A DNA stretch of 33,174 nt from Flavobacteriaceae bacterium. GTDB lineage: Bacteria > Bacteroidota > Bacteroidia > Flavobacteriales > Flavobacteriaceae. Where the stretch lies: assembly GCA_022565635.1 (NCBI GenBank), contig JAIUMH010000016.1, positions 1 to 33,174 on the forward strand. Direction: 5' to 3'. This document shows, in pieces, positions 7,628 to 15,930 of the stretch. Under the pieces are notes generated by a model. The model had not been told where the DNA came from and did no database searches. It saw only the letters and a list, made by a program, of their open reading frames with translations. The position numbers were made by a program, and so were the translations under genes. Numbering within the stretch: the stretch's first letter is position 1; the number at the start of each line of letters is the position of its first letter.

Positions 7628-9058
7628 ATGAAATTGAATAAAAAAACAAAAATTGTAGCTACCCTAGGCCCAGCTACTAGCAAAAAAGAAGTGCTTAAAG
7701 CAATGCTTGAAGCTGGGGCAAATATATTTAGGATCAATTTTTCTCATGCTGATTACGAAGATGTGAGAGAGCGAGTAGCAATGATTCGTTCTTTAAACGA
7801 AGAATACGGTTTTAATGCTGGTATTTTGGCTGATTTACAAGGTCCTAAGCTTCGTGTTGGTAAAATGAAAGAGGATGTTTTGGTTAGTCCAGGAGACCAA
7901 ATCAAATTTAAAACCGGTAAACCTTTCTTAGGAAACAAAGATGAGGTGTATATGAATTACGAAACTTTTCCTAGAGATGTAAAGCCTGGAGAGCGTATTT
8001 TGTTAGATGACGGTAAATTGATTTTTGAAGTTAAAAGCACCAACAAAAAAGATGAAGTGCTAGCAGAAGTTGTACAAGGAGGACCCTTGCGTTCCAGAAA
8101 AGGCGTTAACCTTCCTAATACCAATATATCCTTGCCGGCACTTACTGAAAAAGATGTGGAAGATGCAAAATTTGCTTGTGAATTAGAGGTAGACTGGATG
8201 GCTTTGTCTTTTGTTAGATTTGCTTCAGATTTAAAATTGCTTCAGAAATTAATCAAAGAGCACAGTGAACATAAAATTCCTATTATTGCTAAAATTGAAA
8301 AGCCAGAAGGAGTTAAAAACATTGATAAAATTATAGCTTATTGTGATGGGTTGATGGTTGCTAGAGGAGACTTAGGTGTAGAAGTGCCTGCTCATGAAGT
8401 ACCACTAATCCAGAAAAAGCTTGTACTTAAAGCTAAAGAAGGTAGAATTCCAGTAATTATTGCTACGCAAATGATGGAAACCATGATTGATAGCCTTACT
8501 CCAACAAGGGCTGAGGTGAATGATGTGGGGAATTCCGTTATGGATGGAGCTGATGCCGTAATGCTAAGCGGAGAAACTTCAGTTGGAAAATACCCTGTTC
8601 AGGTAATTGAGAAAATGAGTCAAGTTATTCGCGCAGTAGAGAATTCTCCATTAATCAAAGTGCCTCATCAACCGCCTTATATTAAAACTAAGCGGTATAT
8701 CACTAAATCTATTTGTTATCACGCTGCCTTAATGGCTAATGAAATTGGCGCAAATGCTATATGTACCTTAACTAATAGTGGATACACTGCCTTCCAAATA
8801 TCAGCTTGGCGTCCAAGTTCAAATATTTTAGCCTTTACTTCTAATAAGCGAATTTTAACTCAACTAAGTTTGCTTTGGGGAGTAAGAGCTTATTACTACG
8901 ATAAATTTAATAGTACAGATGAAACTATTGAGGATATTAAGTTGATTGCGAAAGAAAAAGGGTATGTAAGTAAAGGCGACTTCACAGTAAATTTAGCAGC
9001 TATGCCTATTGAGGCAAAAGGTATGGTAAACACTTTAAGAGTTTCCGAGATCAGGTAA
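7628..9058 (+). CDS. pyk: Pyruvate kinase
   Basis: Final step of glycolysis: phosphoenolpyruvate plus ADP gives pyruvate and ATP. The 476-residue protein has the N-terminal TKIVATLGPAT and FRINFSH segments, the B domain at about 70-170, the catalytic stretch AKIEKPEGV (Lys222, Glu224), the metal/substrate loop VARGDLGVE and the ATQMMETM and SGETSVGKYP motifs, then a C-terminal regulatory domain from about 350. Lys222 and Glu224 are the expected catalytic and metal residues. It is probably co-transcribed with the IPExxxVDY gene just upstream. Confidence 0.97.
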   Translation: MKLNKKTKIVATLGPATSKKEVLKAMLEAGANIFRINFSHADYEDVRERVAMIRSLNEEYGFNAGILADLQGPKLRVGKMKEDVLVSPGDQIKFKTGKPFLGNKDEVYMNYETFPRDVKPGERILLDDGKLIFEVKSTNKKDEVLAEVVQGGPLRSRKGVNLPNTNISLPALTEKDVEDAKFACELEVDWMALSFVRFASDLKLLQKLIKEHSEHKIPIIAKIEKPEGVKNIDKIIAYCDGLMVARGDLGVEVPAHEVPLIQKKLVLKAKEGRIPVIIATQMMETMIDSLTPTRAEVNDVGNSVMDGADAVMLSGETSVGKYPVQVIEKMSQVIRAVENSPLIKVPHQPPYIKTKRYITKSICYHAALMANEIGANAICTLTNSGYTAFQISAWRPSSNILAFTSNKRILTQLSLLWGVRAYYYDKFNSTDETIEDIKLIAKEKGYVSKGDFTVNLAAMPIEAKGMVNTLRVSEIR

Positions 9059-9177
9059 ACAATTGTTTTTCAAGGTGTTGCCTATTGTTGTGTTGAGTTT
9101 TTACGCATCAGGTAGCCCAATTCAATAAAAGACAAGTTTGTAATTGAAATGATGTGAAAAAATCAATTGAATAAAAC

Positions 9178-9206
9178 TTGTTGTTTGTATTTAATTTGTA
9201 TATTTG
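9178..9206 (+). promoter_or_regulatory. Promoter of yceD-rpmF
   Basis: TTG at 9178-9180, an 18-nt spacer and TATATTTG (9199-9206), an exact TAnnTTTG box 22 nt before the yceD start. Confidence 0.65.
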
Positions 9207-9228
9207 CGGGCTCGAATTTGATGTTGTG

Positions 9229-9786
9229 ATGAAGGAGTTTAAAACATATGCTATACCTTTTGTAGGTTTAAAGATTGGAGAACACAAGTTTGAGTTTGAT
9301 ATTGATCATACGTTCTTTGCACTTTTTGATTATCATGAATTTAATCATGCGCAAGTAAAGGTTGACCTTACTTTAATTAAGAAAGCTAATATGTTAGAAT
9401 TAGCATTTGAAATTAAAGGTGAAGTGAATGTTGATTGTGATGTAACAATGGAAGCCTTTAATTTGCCTATTTCTAATCACATAGAATTGGTTGTTAAGTT
9501 TGGGCAAGATTATGAGGAGGTTAATGAAGAGCTGGTTATTTTGCCTCACGGCGAATATCAAATTGAAGTACAGCAGTATATTTACGAAGCTATAGTACTT
9601 TCGTTGCCAGCCAAACGAGTGCATCCTGGAGTTGAAGATGGAACTTTAGATTCACCTATTTTAGATAAATTAGATGAATTACAACCCACTTCTCTAGCAG
9701 AGAAAGAAGAGCAAAAAGAAAATGAAATTGAAGAAGAAATTGATCCTAGGTGGGAGAAATTAAAAGATTTACTAAAAGATAAATAA
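9229..9786 (+). CDS. yceD: DUF177 / YceD family protein
   Basis: A 185-residue DUF177 protein. The family lies just upstream of rpmF (ribosomal protein L32) across bacteria, exactly as here (11-nt gap), and is linked to 23S rRNA/large-subunit biogenesis; its molecular action is not clear. The N-terminal part is beta-rich, with the conserved central stretch GEVNVDCDVTMEAF (64-77). The C-terminus is highly acidic and charged (EEKEEQKENEIEEEIDPRW), with the family-typical DPRWEKLKDLL ending. The start is ATG at 9229: the 17 extra codons of the longer frame from TTG at 9178 would lie on top of the promoter. Confidence 0.85.
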   Translation: MKEFKTYAIPFVGLKIGEHKFEFDIDHTFFALFDYHEFNHAQVKVDLTLIKKANMLELAFEIKGEVNVDCDVTMEAFNLPISNHIELVVKFGQDYEEVNEELVILPHGEYQIEVQQYIYEAIVLSLPAKRVHPGVEDGTLDSPILDKLDELQPTSLAEKEEQKENEIEEEIDPRWEKLKDLLKDK

Positions 9787-9797
9787 TAATTTGAGCA

Positions 9798-10004
9798 ATG
9801 GCACATCCAAAGAGAAAAATATCTAAGACAAGAAGAGATAAGAGGAGAACGCACTACAAAGCAAAAGCTCCGCAAATTGCTACAGACCCAACAACTGGAG
9901 AAGCGCACGTTTACCACAGAGCTCACTGGAGCGAAGGTAAATTGTACTACAGAGGAGAAGTAGTAATTGATAAATCTGAAGAAGAGATTGAGGTAGAGGA
10001 TTAA
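9798..10004 (+). CDS. rpmF: 50S ribosomal protein L32
   Basis: A 68-residue basic protein with the L32 N-terminus [20 protein letters not shown], a conserved [15 protein letters not shown] centre and a short acidic tail. No zinc-type CxxC pairs are present, so this is the cysteine-free form. It follows yceD by 11 nt and ends in front of a strong terminator. Confidence 0.95.
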   Translation: MAHPKRKISKTRRDKRRTHYKAKAPQIATDPTTGEAHVYHRAHWSEGKLYYRGEVVIDKSEEEIEVED

Positions 10005-10030
10005 ATTCCTACTTAATTAATTCCTATTTA

Positions 10031-10065
10031 AAGAACCATTTTTCTCTTGAAAAATAGGTTCTTTT
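10031..10065 (+). terminator. Intrinsic terminator after rpmF
   Basis: A long stem, 10031-10044 pairing with 10049-10063 (AAGAACC with GGTTCTT, plus an A/T-rich upper stem with one bulged A), then TTTT. It separates rpmF from the convergent membrane-protein gene that ends at 10080. Confidence 0.8.
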
Positions 10066-10079
10066 CTTGTTGGATTTAG

Positions 10080-10568
10080 TTATTTTGTGTTGATCTGTTT
10101 TTTGAGCTCTTTTAAAAGACGTTCATTGTCTTTGGCAACTACACTATGGTATTTGTTTTTTGAAATTTGCTTGAATTGAAGTCCCTTGCCAAAACGCGTA
10201 TTAAAAATAACATTTCCCTTAAAATCATACCGCAAACCAATACCATAAATTTTGGGTATGGGTTTTACCTCAACAGAATTTACATCAATATCTTCTAAAG
10301 GTATTTTGGCGTAAAATAACCGATTGTCAAAAGCAATGTCAAGGTGTGTGTTGGTTAGTTTCACTTTTAAATTAGCCATGGTTTTGAGCAAAAATAAGCC
10401 AATACCTCCTAAAAATATAGCAGTAAAAACGCTTCCTACAACAGCTTCCTGGTTTTCTAGTCCATAACTGGCTAGCAGAATTAAAAATGACAAAAAAATA
10501 AATACATAGCTAATCACTTTTGCCAAGTTAGCTTGTTGTACTTCTTCATAAATTACTTTCTCTGTCAT
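10080..10568 (-). CDS. Small membrane protein with two spans and a C-terminal PH-like domain, function unknown
   Basis: The 162-residue product is not recognised by name. It has a short cytoplasmic N-terminus, two adjacent hydrophobic spans (about 17-35 and 42-64) forming a hairpin, then a soluble part of about 95 residues rich in beta-type strands, with isolated motifs such as KVKLTNTHLDIAFDNRLFY and IPLEDIDVNSVEVK. That pattern resembles bacterial PH-domain membrane proteins, but I cannot verify the fold. It stands alone, convergent with rpmF and 67 nt downstream of the methyltransferase gene in the same direction. Confidence 0.7.
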   Translation of the reverse strand: MTEKVIYEEVQQANLAKVISYVFIFLSFLILLASYGLENQEAVVGSVFTAIFLGGIGLFLLKTMANLKVKLTNTHLDIAFDNRLFYAKIPLEDIDVNSVEVKPIPKIYGIGLRYDFKGNVIFNTRFGKGLQFKQISKNKYHSVVAKDNERLLKELKKQINTK

Positions 10569-10635
10569 AGCTTTTAATTCATTTATACAAACTTTTAGTT
10601 GAGGTTGCTTGAGATGTTGATTTTATTTGTAGAAT

Positions 10636-11253
10636 CTATGCTCTTCTTTTAAAACTGCAAAAACTAAAATTCTGTACATTTCCTGTTGGGGTAGTATGAT
10701 TTACATTTTTGCTTTCCAATAATTGATACGAGTCAGAAAAGCATTCGGCTAATTCTTGTGTACTGTATTGTTGGATTGGTAATCCACTGCATTTGTTTGG
10801 CCCTTTTTCAGAAAATGTTCCTATAATTAAAAACCTGGGTTTTGTTTTTTCTAAAATGTTTTTATATGTTTTGATATCCTTTTCTTGAGTCAAAAAATGA
10901 AACCCTGCTCGATCATGCCAAAGATCATACTTTTTCTCACTCTCAAATTGCAATATATCGGTCACTATCCATTCTACATTTTTAGCTTGATTTCCTAATC
11001 TTTTTTTACTTACTTCAAGGGCTTCATTAGAGATGTCTAGAACACTTACATCCTTATAACCTTCCGCTAATAAATAATCTACTAAATTTGAGTTACCTCC
11101 AGCTATATCAATAATTTTAGCCGATTTTTCTAAATTGATTTGGGCGATTAATTCAAGAGAGGTATTAGGCTTATCCTGTACCCAACTAACCTTGTTTAAG
11201 TCCTTGTTAGTGTACACATCTTCCCAATGCATTTTAGAGTTATTTGAATTCAT
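10636..11253 (-). CDS. Class I SAM-dependent methyltransferase
   Basis: A 205-residue Rossmann-fold methyltransferase. Motif I is IIDIAGGNSNLVDYLL (47-62), with Asp71-73 region VSVLDIS as the acidic loop binding the SAM ribose. DLWHDRAGFHFL (110-121) is motif IV-like. The later GTFSEKGPNKCSGLPI segment (145-160), with Cys155, is characteristic of a small bacterial methyltransferase family related to thiol/thiopurine-type enzymes. The substrate is unknown. Start is ATG at 11253. It is divergent from the small membrane-protein gene at 11345. Confidence 0.85.
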   Translation of the reverse strand: MNSNNSKMHWEDVYTNKDLNKVSWVQDKPNTSLELIAQINLEKSAKIIDIAGGNSNLVDYLLAEGYKDVSVLDISNEALEVSKKRLGNQAKNVEWIVTDILQFESEKKYDLWHDRAGFHFLTQEKDIKTYKNILEKTKPRFLIIGTFSEKGPNKCSGLPIQQYSTQELAECFSDSYQLLESKNVNHTTPTGNVQNFSFCSFKRRA

Positions 11254-11269
11254 TTGTGAAATTTTTCTT

Positions 11270-11277
11270 CAAATTTA
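11270..11277 (-). promoter_or_regulatory. -7 promoter box for the methyltransferase gene
   Basis: The minus strand reads TAAATTTG, an exact TAnnTTTG match, 16 nt before the ATG at 11253. No clear -33 TTTG is seen. Confidence 0.45.
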
Positions 11278-11344
11278 GTAATTTTCACGAAGCAGATTGT
11301 ACTTTTACTCAAATTTGAATTTTTGCTAAAAGAAGTATAGGTTT

Positions 11345-11512
11345 ATGTTAGAAAATATTTCAGAAGAATACCAAATTATTGGGGTTGTTGTTGTTTTAGC
11401 AATTCTTTTTCTTTTGGTGGTCTGGAATCACCGAAGAAATACAAAGAAACAATACAATAGAGATAAACGAAATTTCAGAAAAAATTACTTTAAAAAAAAG
11501 AAAAACGAATAA
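11345..11512 (+). CDS. 55-residue single-span membrane protein with basic tail, function unknown
   Basis: ATG at 11345 opens a 56-codon frame ending in TAA at 11510-11512. The N-terminus is short and acidic (MLENISEEYQ). One strong hydrophobic segment follows (about 11-27, from IIGVVVVLAI to VVW), then a very basic, asparagine-rich tail (HRRNTKKQYNRDKRNFRKN... KKKKNE). The arrangement predicts an N-out, C-in single-span protein. The coding look (acidic start, clean span, positive-inside tail, no stops) supports a real gene below usual length cut-offs. It lies 79 nt upstream of the cobalamin adenosyltransferase gene. No family is recognised. Confidence 0.6.
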   Translation: MLENISEEYQIIGVVVVLAILFLLVVWNHRRNTKKQYNRDKRNFRKNYFKKKKNE

Positions 11513-11591
11513 TAGATAGAAGTGCATTGTATTTAGGTAAATGAAAATAAGATGAATGCACTCACTCAATTGAAGCAATACATTTAATTTT

Positions 11592-12167
11592 ATGAAAATA
11601 TATACCAAAACAGGAGATCAAGGAACTACAGCGCTTTTTGGAGGAACCCGTGTGCCTAAATCACATATCAGAATTGATGCTTACGGTACAGTTGATGAAT
11701 TGAACTCGCATTTAGGTTTAGTAAAAGATACTTGTCAAAACAATACTATTACTACCTTTATTAACCATATTCAAGATCGCTTATTTACGGTAGGCGCAAT
11801 TTTAGCCACTGATCCAGAAAAGGCTAAATTAAAAAGTGGTAAAGACCGTCTAAATATTCCGCGAATTAGCCAGGAGAATATTCTTGCATTAGAACATCAA
11901 ATTGATGCTATGAATGAAGCCTTGCCTCCAATGACGCACTTTGTTTTGCCAGGAGGGCATCCTACTGTTTCTTACTGCCATATTGCAAGATGTGTTTGTA
12001 GAAGGGCAGAGCGATTGTCTACAGCACTTTTTAATTTAGAAGAATTTGACCAAGAGGTTTTGCAATACCTCAATCGCTTATCAGATTACTTGTTTGTTTT
12101 AGCAAGAAAACTAAGTAAGGACTTAAATGCTGAAGAAGTGAAGTGGATTCCAGAGAAAAATGAATAG
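11592..12167 (+). CDS. Cob(I)yrinic acid a,c-diamide adenosyltransferase (PduO type)
   Basis: Transfers the adenosyl group of ATP to cob(I)alamin, making coenzyme B12. The 191-residue PduO-type protein has the N-terminal ATP loop YTKTGDQGTTALFGG (4-18), the conserved YGTVDELNSHLG (31-42), FVLPGG (117-122), ARCVCRRAERLS (132-143) and YLNRLSDYLFVLAR (159-172). The last two contain the Arg and Asp/Asn residues lining the trimer active site. No other cobalamin gene is in the window, so it more likely serves salvage or an enzyme encoded elsewhere, such as methylmalonyl-CoA mutase or a B12-dependent ribonucleotide reductase. Confidence 0.93.
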   Translation: MKIYTKTGDQGTTALFGGTRVPKSHIRIDAYGTVDELNSHLGLVKDTCQNNTITTFINHIQDRLFTVGAILATDPEKAKLKSGKDRLNIPRISQENILALEHQIDAMNEALPPMTHFVLPGGHPTVSYCHIARCVCRRAERLSTALFNLEEFDQEVLQYLNRLSDYLFVLARKLSKDLNAEEVKWIPEKNE

Positions 12168-12598
12168 AGGTATATTTTTTTTGAAGTTTACCTTGTAATT
12201 GATTGAAGTTGATGAAGTGTTTTAAGCCGTTAAGAACGGATAGCTTGAGTGCAATTAAAAGTAGGTTTAAATAGTTTTGTTTGTAAGCTTCTCCTGTTTG
12301 TAAATTAATGAGCTTAACTTTGAAACGAATATTGGTTTTTTGATATGTACCATTTATAAATCATTATTTATTAATCTTGTTTTTTGTAAATGTTTATCAC
12401 TTCATCTTCATTTTGCTTCAAGCTCTTGTCATTTTACATATTGTAGTTATTGCTTAGTGAAGTTGAATGACAGTTATTTTTATTTTTGACGATAATCGTT
12501 GTGTGTTTATAGATAGTTAAACTTAAAAACATATAGAAGTAAAATATTTAGTACATTCGCAATTCAACTTTAATTAATCATTGAAATTTTGATACATT
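12168..12598 (+). other. 431-nt AT-rich intergenic region before the aldehyde dehydrogenase gene
   Basis: No convincing gene is seen here. A small CCGTT-AAG-AACGG hairpin (12227-12239) has no T tail. TAACTTTG at 12315-12322 matches TAnnTTTG but lacks a -33 partner at normal distance. TACATTCG at 12552-12559, with one mismatch, could be the -7 box for the dehydrogenase, about 40 nt before its ATG. The region is long for this compact stretch and may hold regulatory sites for the downstream gene. Confidence 0.4.
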
Positions 12599-14152
12599 AT
12601 GAGTGATATTGCAAAAAAATACGAAATTGACAAAGCTTTAGAGGCTTTAGGCGTTACAGATGAAAATTTAGGAACTTCAACAGGTGCGGCATTTTTTGCT
12701 TCAGGTGATTTTATTGAATCTTATTCGCCAGTTGATGGTGCTTACATAGGAAAGGTAAAAGCAACTACTAAAGAAGATTATGAAAAAGTAGCCGCTACTG
12801 CACATGAAGGCTTCAAGGCTTGGCGAAAATGGACAGCCCCAGCAAGAGGTGAAGTAGTAAGACAGTTTAATGACGAGTTAAGAAGATTAAAAGCTCCGTT
12901 AGGTAAGCTAGTTTCTTATGAGATGGGCAAATCCTATCAAGAAGGACTGGGTGAAGTACAAGAAATGATAGATATCTGTGACTTTGCGGTAGGTCTTTCT
13001 AGACAATTATACGGATTAACCATGCATTCTGAACGCCCTGGGCACCGCATGTATGAGCAGTGGCATCCACTTGGTGTAGTAGGCGTGATTTCAGCTTTTA
13101 ATTTTCCGGTGGCTGTATGGTCTTGGAATACCGCTTTAGCTTGGGTATGTGGAGACGCTTGTATCTGGAAAGGTTCAGAAAAAACACCGCTTACTTCTGT
13201 GGCTTGTCAAAAAATTGCGGCTAGAGTTTTTGACAAAAATAATGTTCCTGCAGGTATTTCATCTTTAGTTACTGGTGACTATCAAGTAGGAGAATACATG
13301 ACTAATGATGAGCGTTTACCATTAATCTCAGCAACAGGTTCTACAAGAATGGGTAAAATTGTTGCTCAAACTGTGGCTAAAAGATTAGGAAAAACATTAC
13401 TTGAATTAGGGGGTAATAATGCTATTATAGTAACCCCAGATGCAGATATTAAAAACACTGTAATTGGTGCTGTATTTGGAGCAGTTGGTACTTGTGGGCA
13501 GCGTTGTACTTCTACCCGTAGACTGATTATTCATGAATCTGTTTATGATCAAGTAAAAGATGCCATTGTAGATGCTTATAAACAAATAAGAATTGGTAAT
13601 CCGCTTGATGAAAATAATCACGTTGGACCATTAATTGATAAAGATTCTGTAAGCAACTACCTTGATGCATTAAAGCAGGTGAAAGAAGAAGGCGGTAACG
13701 TACTTGTTGAAGGCGGTGTTTTAGAAGGAAAAGGTTATGAAAGTGGTTGTTATGTTAAACCAGCCATTGCAGAAGCTGAAAATCATTTCAAAATTGTGCA
13801 GCATGAAACATTTGCGCCTATTTTGTATATCATAAAATATTCAGGAAGCATTGAGAACGCAATGGAGCTGCAAAACGGAGTTAGACAAGGTTTATCTTCG
13901 GCAATTATGACGAATAATTTGAGAGAAGCTGAATACTTCTTGTCTGCTGAAGGTTCTGACTGTGGAATAGCCAACGTAAATATAGGTACTTCTGGTGCTG
14001 AGATTGGAGGAGCTTTTGGTGGAGAAAAAGACACAGGGGGCGGAAGAGAATCTGGTTCTGATGCATGGAAAATCTATATGCGAAGACAAACCAATACCAT
14101 TAATTATACAACAGAATTACCTCTTGCACAAGGAATTAAATTTGATTTATAG
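12599..14152 (+). CDS. Aldehyde dehydrogenase, ALDH7 (antiquitin / L-2-aminoadipate semialdehyde) family
   Basis: A 517-residue NAD-dependent aldehyde dehydrogenase. The active-site set is complete: Asn168 (ISAFNFPVA), Lys191 (IWKGSEKTP), Glu269 (LLELGGNNA) and the nucleophile Cys303 (GTCGQRCTSTRR). The GTCGQRCTSTRR form and the C-terminal GGGRESGSDAWKIYMRR are typical of ALDH7, whose known members oxidise 2-aminoadipate semialdehyde (cyclic form piperidine-6-carboxylate) in lysine breakdown (AmaB-like). The substrate is inferred from family only; no other lysine-catabolic gene is nearby. It stands alone between a 431-nt upstream gap and a strong terminator. Confidence 0.9.
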   Translation: MSDIAKKYEIDKALEALGVTDENLGTSTGAAFFASGDFIESYSPVDGAYIGKVKATTKEDYEKVAATAHEGFKAWRKWTAPARGEVVRQFNDELRRLKAPLGKLVSYEMGKSYQEGLGEVQEMIDICDFAVGLSRQLYGLTMHSERPGHRMYEQWHPLGVVGVISAFNFPVAVWSWNTALAWVCGDACIWKGSEKTPLTSVACQKIAARVFDKNNVPAGISSLVTGDYQVGEYMTNDERLPLISATGSTRMGKIVAQTVAKRLGKTLLELGGNNAIIVTPDADIKNTVIGAVFGAVGTCGQRCTSTRRLIIHESVYDQVKDAIVDAYKQIRIGNPLDENNHVGPLIDKDSVSNYLDALKQVKEEGGNVLVEGGVLEGKGYESGCYVKPAIAEAENHFKIVQHETFAPILYIIKYSGSIENAMELQNGVRQGLSSAIMTNNLREAEYFLSAEGSDCGIANVNIGTSGAEIGGAFGGEKDTGGGRESGSDAWKIYMRRQTNTINYTTELPLAQGIKFDL

Positions 14153-14170
14153 AATTTGATATAGGTAACA

Positions 14171-14207
14171 AAAAAAACAGGTATTTCCCTAAATGCCTGT
14201 TTTTTTG
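14171..14207 (+). terminator. Intrinsic terminator after the aldehyde dehydrogenase gene
   Basis: ACAGGTATTT (14177-14186) pairs with AAATGCCTGT (14191-14200) around CCCT (one T-G wobble), followed by TTTTTT (14201-14206). A run of A precedes the stem, so it could work on both strands. Confidence 0.88.
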
Positions 14208-14281
14208 TTTTTAAAAAAAATGATACCTTGCAATGTATAATATTGCAATAATTGAAATATTCAATTGAAAAATCAATAAAA

Positions 14282-14313
14282 TTTGATTAGTTTAAATAAA
14301 ACAACTTACTTTG
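14282..14313 (+). promoter_or_regulatory. Promoter of fabH-accB-accC
   Basis: TTTG (14282-14285), a 20-nt spacer and TTACTTTG (14306-14313), one mismatch from TAnnTTTG. It lies 58 nt before the fabH ATG. Confidence 0.5.
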
Positions 14314-14371
14314 CATATTATTTAATTTTAAACGCTTCATTAATTAGGGGCGTTGGTTTAATGAAAACTCT

Positions 14372-15367
14372 ATGAGTAAAATAAACGCAGCAATAACTGC
14401 CGTGGGTTCATTTGTTCCTGAAGATGTGCTTACCAATAAAATGCTTGAAGAAATGGTAGACACTAATGATGAGTGGATTACCACAAGAACCGGGATCAAA
14501 GAGCGAAGAATTTTAAAAGATCCGTTAAAAGGAACTTCGTTTTTAGGAATAAAAGCCGCTCAGAACCTAATAGAAAAATCTGGAATAAACCCAGAAGAAA
14601 TTGATTTGGTTTTATTTGCAACCGCTACTCCAGATATGCCTGTTGCTTCAACAGCCGCTTACACAGCCTCTCAAATTGGAGCAGTAAATGCTTTTTCATA
14701 TGATTTGCAAGCCGCTTGTTCAAGTTTTCTTTACGGAATGTCTACTGCTTCAGCTTATATAGAAGCTGGAAGATACAAGAAAATTTTATTGATTGGTGCA
14801 GACAAAATGTCTTCCATCATTAATTATACAGACAGGGCCACCTGCATTATCTTTGGAGATGGTGCAGGTGCTGCTCTTTTTGAACCTAATCATGAAGGCT
14901 TAGGACATCAAGATGAAATTTTAAGAACAGACGGCATAGGTAGAAATTTTTTAAAAATTGAAGCTGGAGGTTCCTTATTACCCGCTTCAGAAGAAACGGT
15001 AAAAAATGACCAGCATTATGTTTACCAAGACGGAAAAACTGTTTTTAAATTTGCCGTTTCTAATATGGCAGATGTAAGCGAGAAAATAATGCTTAGAAAT
15101 AATCTTAGTGGTGATGATGTTGATTTTTTAGTAGCTCATCAGGCCAATAAAAGAATTATAGATGCAACTTCTAAGCGAATGAAGTTAGATAATGAAAAAG
15201 TGTTGATGAACATCCAACGTTATGGAAATACCACTTCAGCAACCTTGCCATTATTATTAAGTGATTACGAAAAACAATTAAAAAAAGGAGATAATTTAGT
15301 ATTTGCTGCATTTGGTGGAGGATTCACATGGGGATCAATCTACTTAAAATGGGCCTATAACTCCTAA
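14372..15367 (+). CDS. fabH: 3-oxoacyl-[acyl-carrier-protein] synthase III
   Basis: Starts fatty acid synthesis by condensing an acyl-CoA with malonyl-ACP. The 331-residue thiolase-fold protein has the Cys-His-Asn triad of KAS III: Cys116 (LQAACSSFLYG), His256 (LVAHQANKRI) and Asn286 (RYGNTTSATLP). The WITTRTGIKERR CoA-binding stretch (36-47) and the GGGFTWGS C-terminus are present. It heads fabH-accB-accC with 20- and 45-nt gaps. Confidence 0.95.
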   Translation: MSKINAAITAVGSFVPEDVLTNKMLEEMVDTNDEWITTRTGIKERRILKDPLKGTSFLGIKAAQNLIEKSGINPEEIDLVLFATATPDMPVASTAAYTASQIGAVNAFSYDLQAACSSFLYGMSTASAYIEAGRYKKILLIGADKMSSIINYTDRATCIIFGDGAGAALFEPNHEGLGHQDEILRTDGIGRNFLKIEAGGSLLPASEETVKNDQHYVYQDGKTVFKFAVSNMADVSEKIMLRNNLSGDDVDFLVAHQANKRIIDATSKRMKLDNEKVLMNIQRYGNTTSATLPLLLSDYEKQLKKGDNLVFAAFGGGFTWGSIYLKWAYNS

Positions 15368-15387
15368 TTGAATAAATACCGAAAACT

Positions 15388-15885
15388 ATGGATTTAAAAA
15401 GTATTAAGGATTTAATTAAGTACGTTGCTAAGTCAGGTACTAGTGAAGTAAGCTTGGAAATGGATGATGTAAAAATCACCATTAAAAATGAACAAGCAGA
15501 AAGAGAAAATCAGACGCTTATTCAGCAAGTTCCAATGCAGCAGCCAATGGGGCAAAATCCTATGCCTATGCAGGCTCAACAACAGGTGCAAGAACCACAA
15601 GCTCCTGCACAAACCACTGGAGATGCCAATCAAGCAGACGATAATTACATCACTGTAAAATCACCAATTATTGGTACATTTTATCGCAAACCATCACCCG
15701 ACAAACCCGCTTATGTTGAAGTAGGTTCACAGATTAGTGAAGGTGATGTTTTATGTACCATTGAAGCAATGAAACTTTTCAACGAAATAGAAAGTGAAGT
15801 TTCTGGAAAAATTGTGAAAGTTCTAGTTGATGATGCATCACCAGTAGAGTTTGATCAACCTTTGTTTTTGGTTGATCCAGCCTAA
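15388..15885 (+). CDS. accB: Acetyl-CoA carboxylase biotin carboxyl carrier protein
   Basis: Carries carboxybiotin from AccC to the carboxyltransferase. The 165-residue protein has an N-terminal helical part (MDLKSIKDLIKYVAKSGTSE), a flexible Gln/Pro/Met-rich linker (about 45-80) and a C-terminal biotinyl domain whose EAMKL motif gives biotinylated Lys129. The thumb-like segment SPIIGTFYRKPSPD (92-105) is typical of AccB and separates it from generic biotinyl domains. It lies between fabH and accC. Confidence 0.96.
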   Translation: MDLKSIKDLIKYVAKSGTSEVSLEMDDVKITIKNEQAERENQTLIQQVPMQQPMGQNPMPMQAQQQVQEPQAPAQTTGDANQADDNYITVKSPIIGTFYRKPSPDKPAYVEVGSQISEGDVLCTIEAMKLFNEIESEVSGKIVKVLVDDASPVEFDQPLFLVDPA

Positions 15886-15890
15886 TAAAT

Positions 15891-15909
15891 ACTCCTATTA
15901 CGGAGTTTT
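15891..15909 (+). other. Small intercistronic hairpin between accB and accC
   Basis: ACTCC (15891-15895) pairs with GGAGT (15902-15906) around a 6-nt loop, followed by TTT. The five-pair stem is too weak for a confident terminator; it may set relative accB/accC expression or be chance. Confidence 0.25.
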
Positions 15910-15930
15910 GTTGAATTAAACTTAAAAATT

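Noticed and set aside
9582-9926. 114-codon frame opposite yceD and rpmF, rich in Ser/Cys/Phe
   Set aside because: Composition reflects the complement of acidic and basic codons; it spans two real genes and their gap.
12227-12239. Small CCGTT-AAG-AACGG hairpin in the 431-nt gap
   Set aside because: No T-run, short stem and no repeat elsewhere in the window.
12212-12274. Twenty-codon frame (MKCFKPLRTD...) after the adenosyltransferase gene
   Set aside because: Too short, no coding pattern and no initiation signal.
13406-14089. Three open frames opposite the aldehyde dehydrogenase gene
   Set aside because: The plus-strand frame carries the full ALDH active site; the antisense frames have no supported start region or domain.
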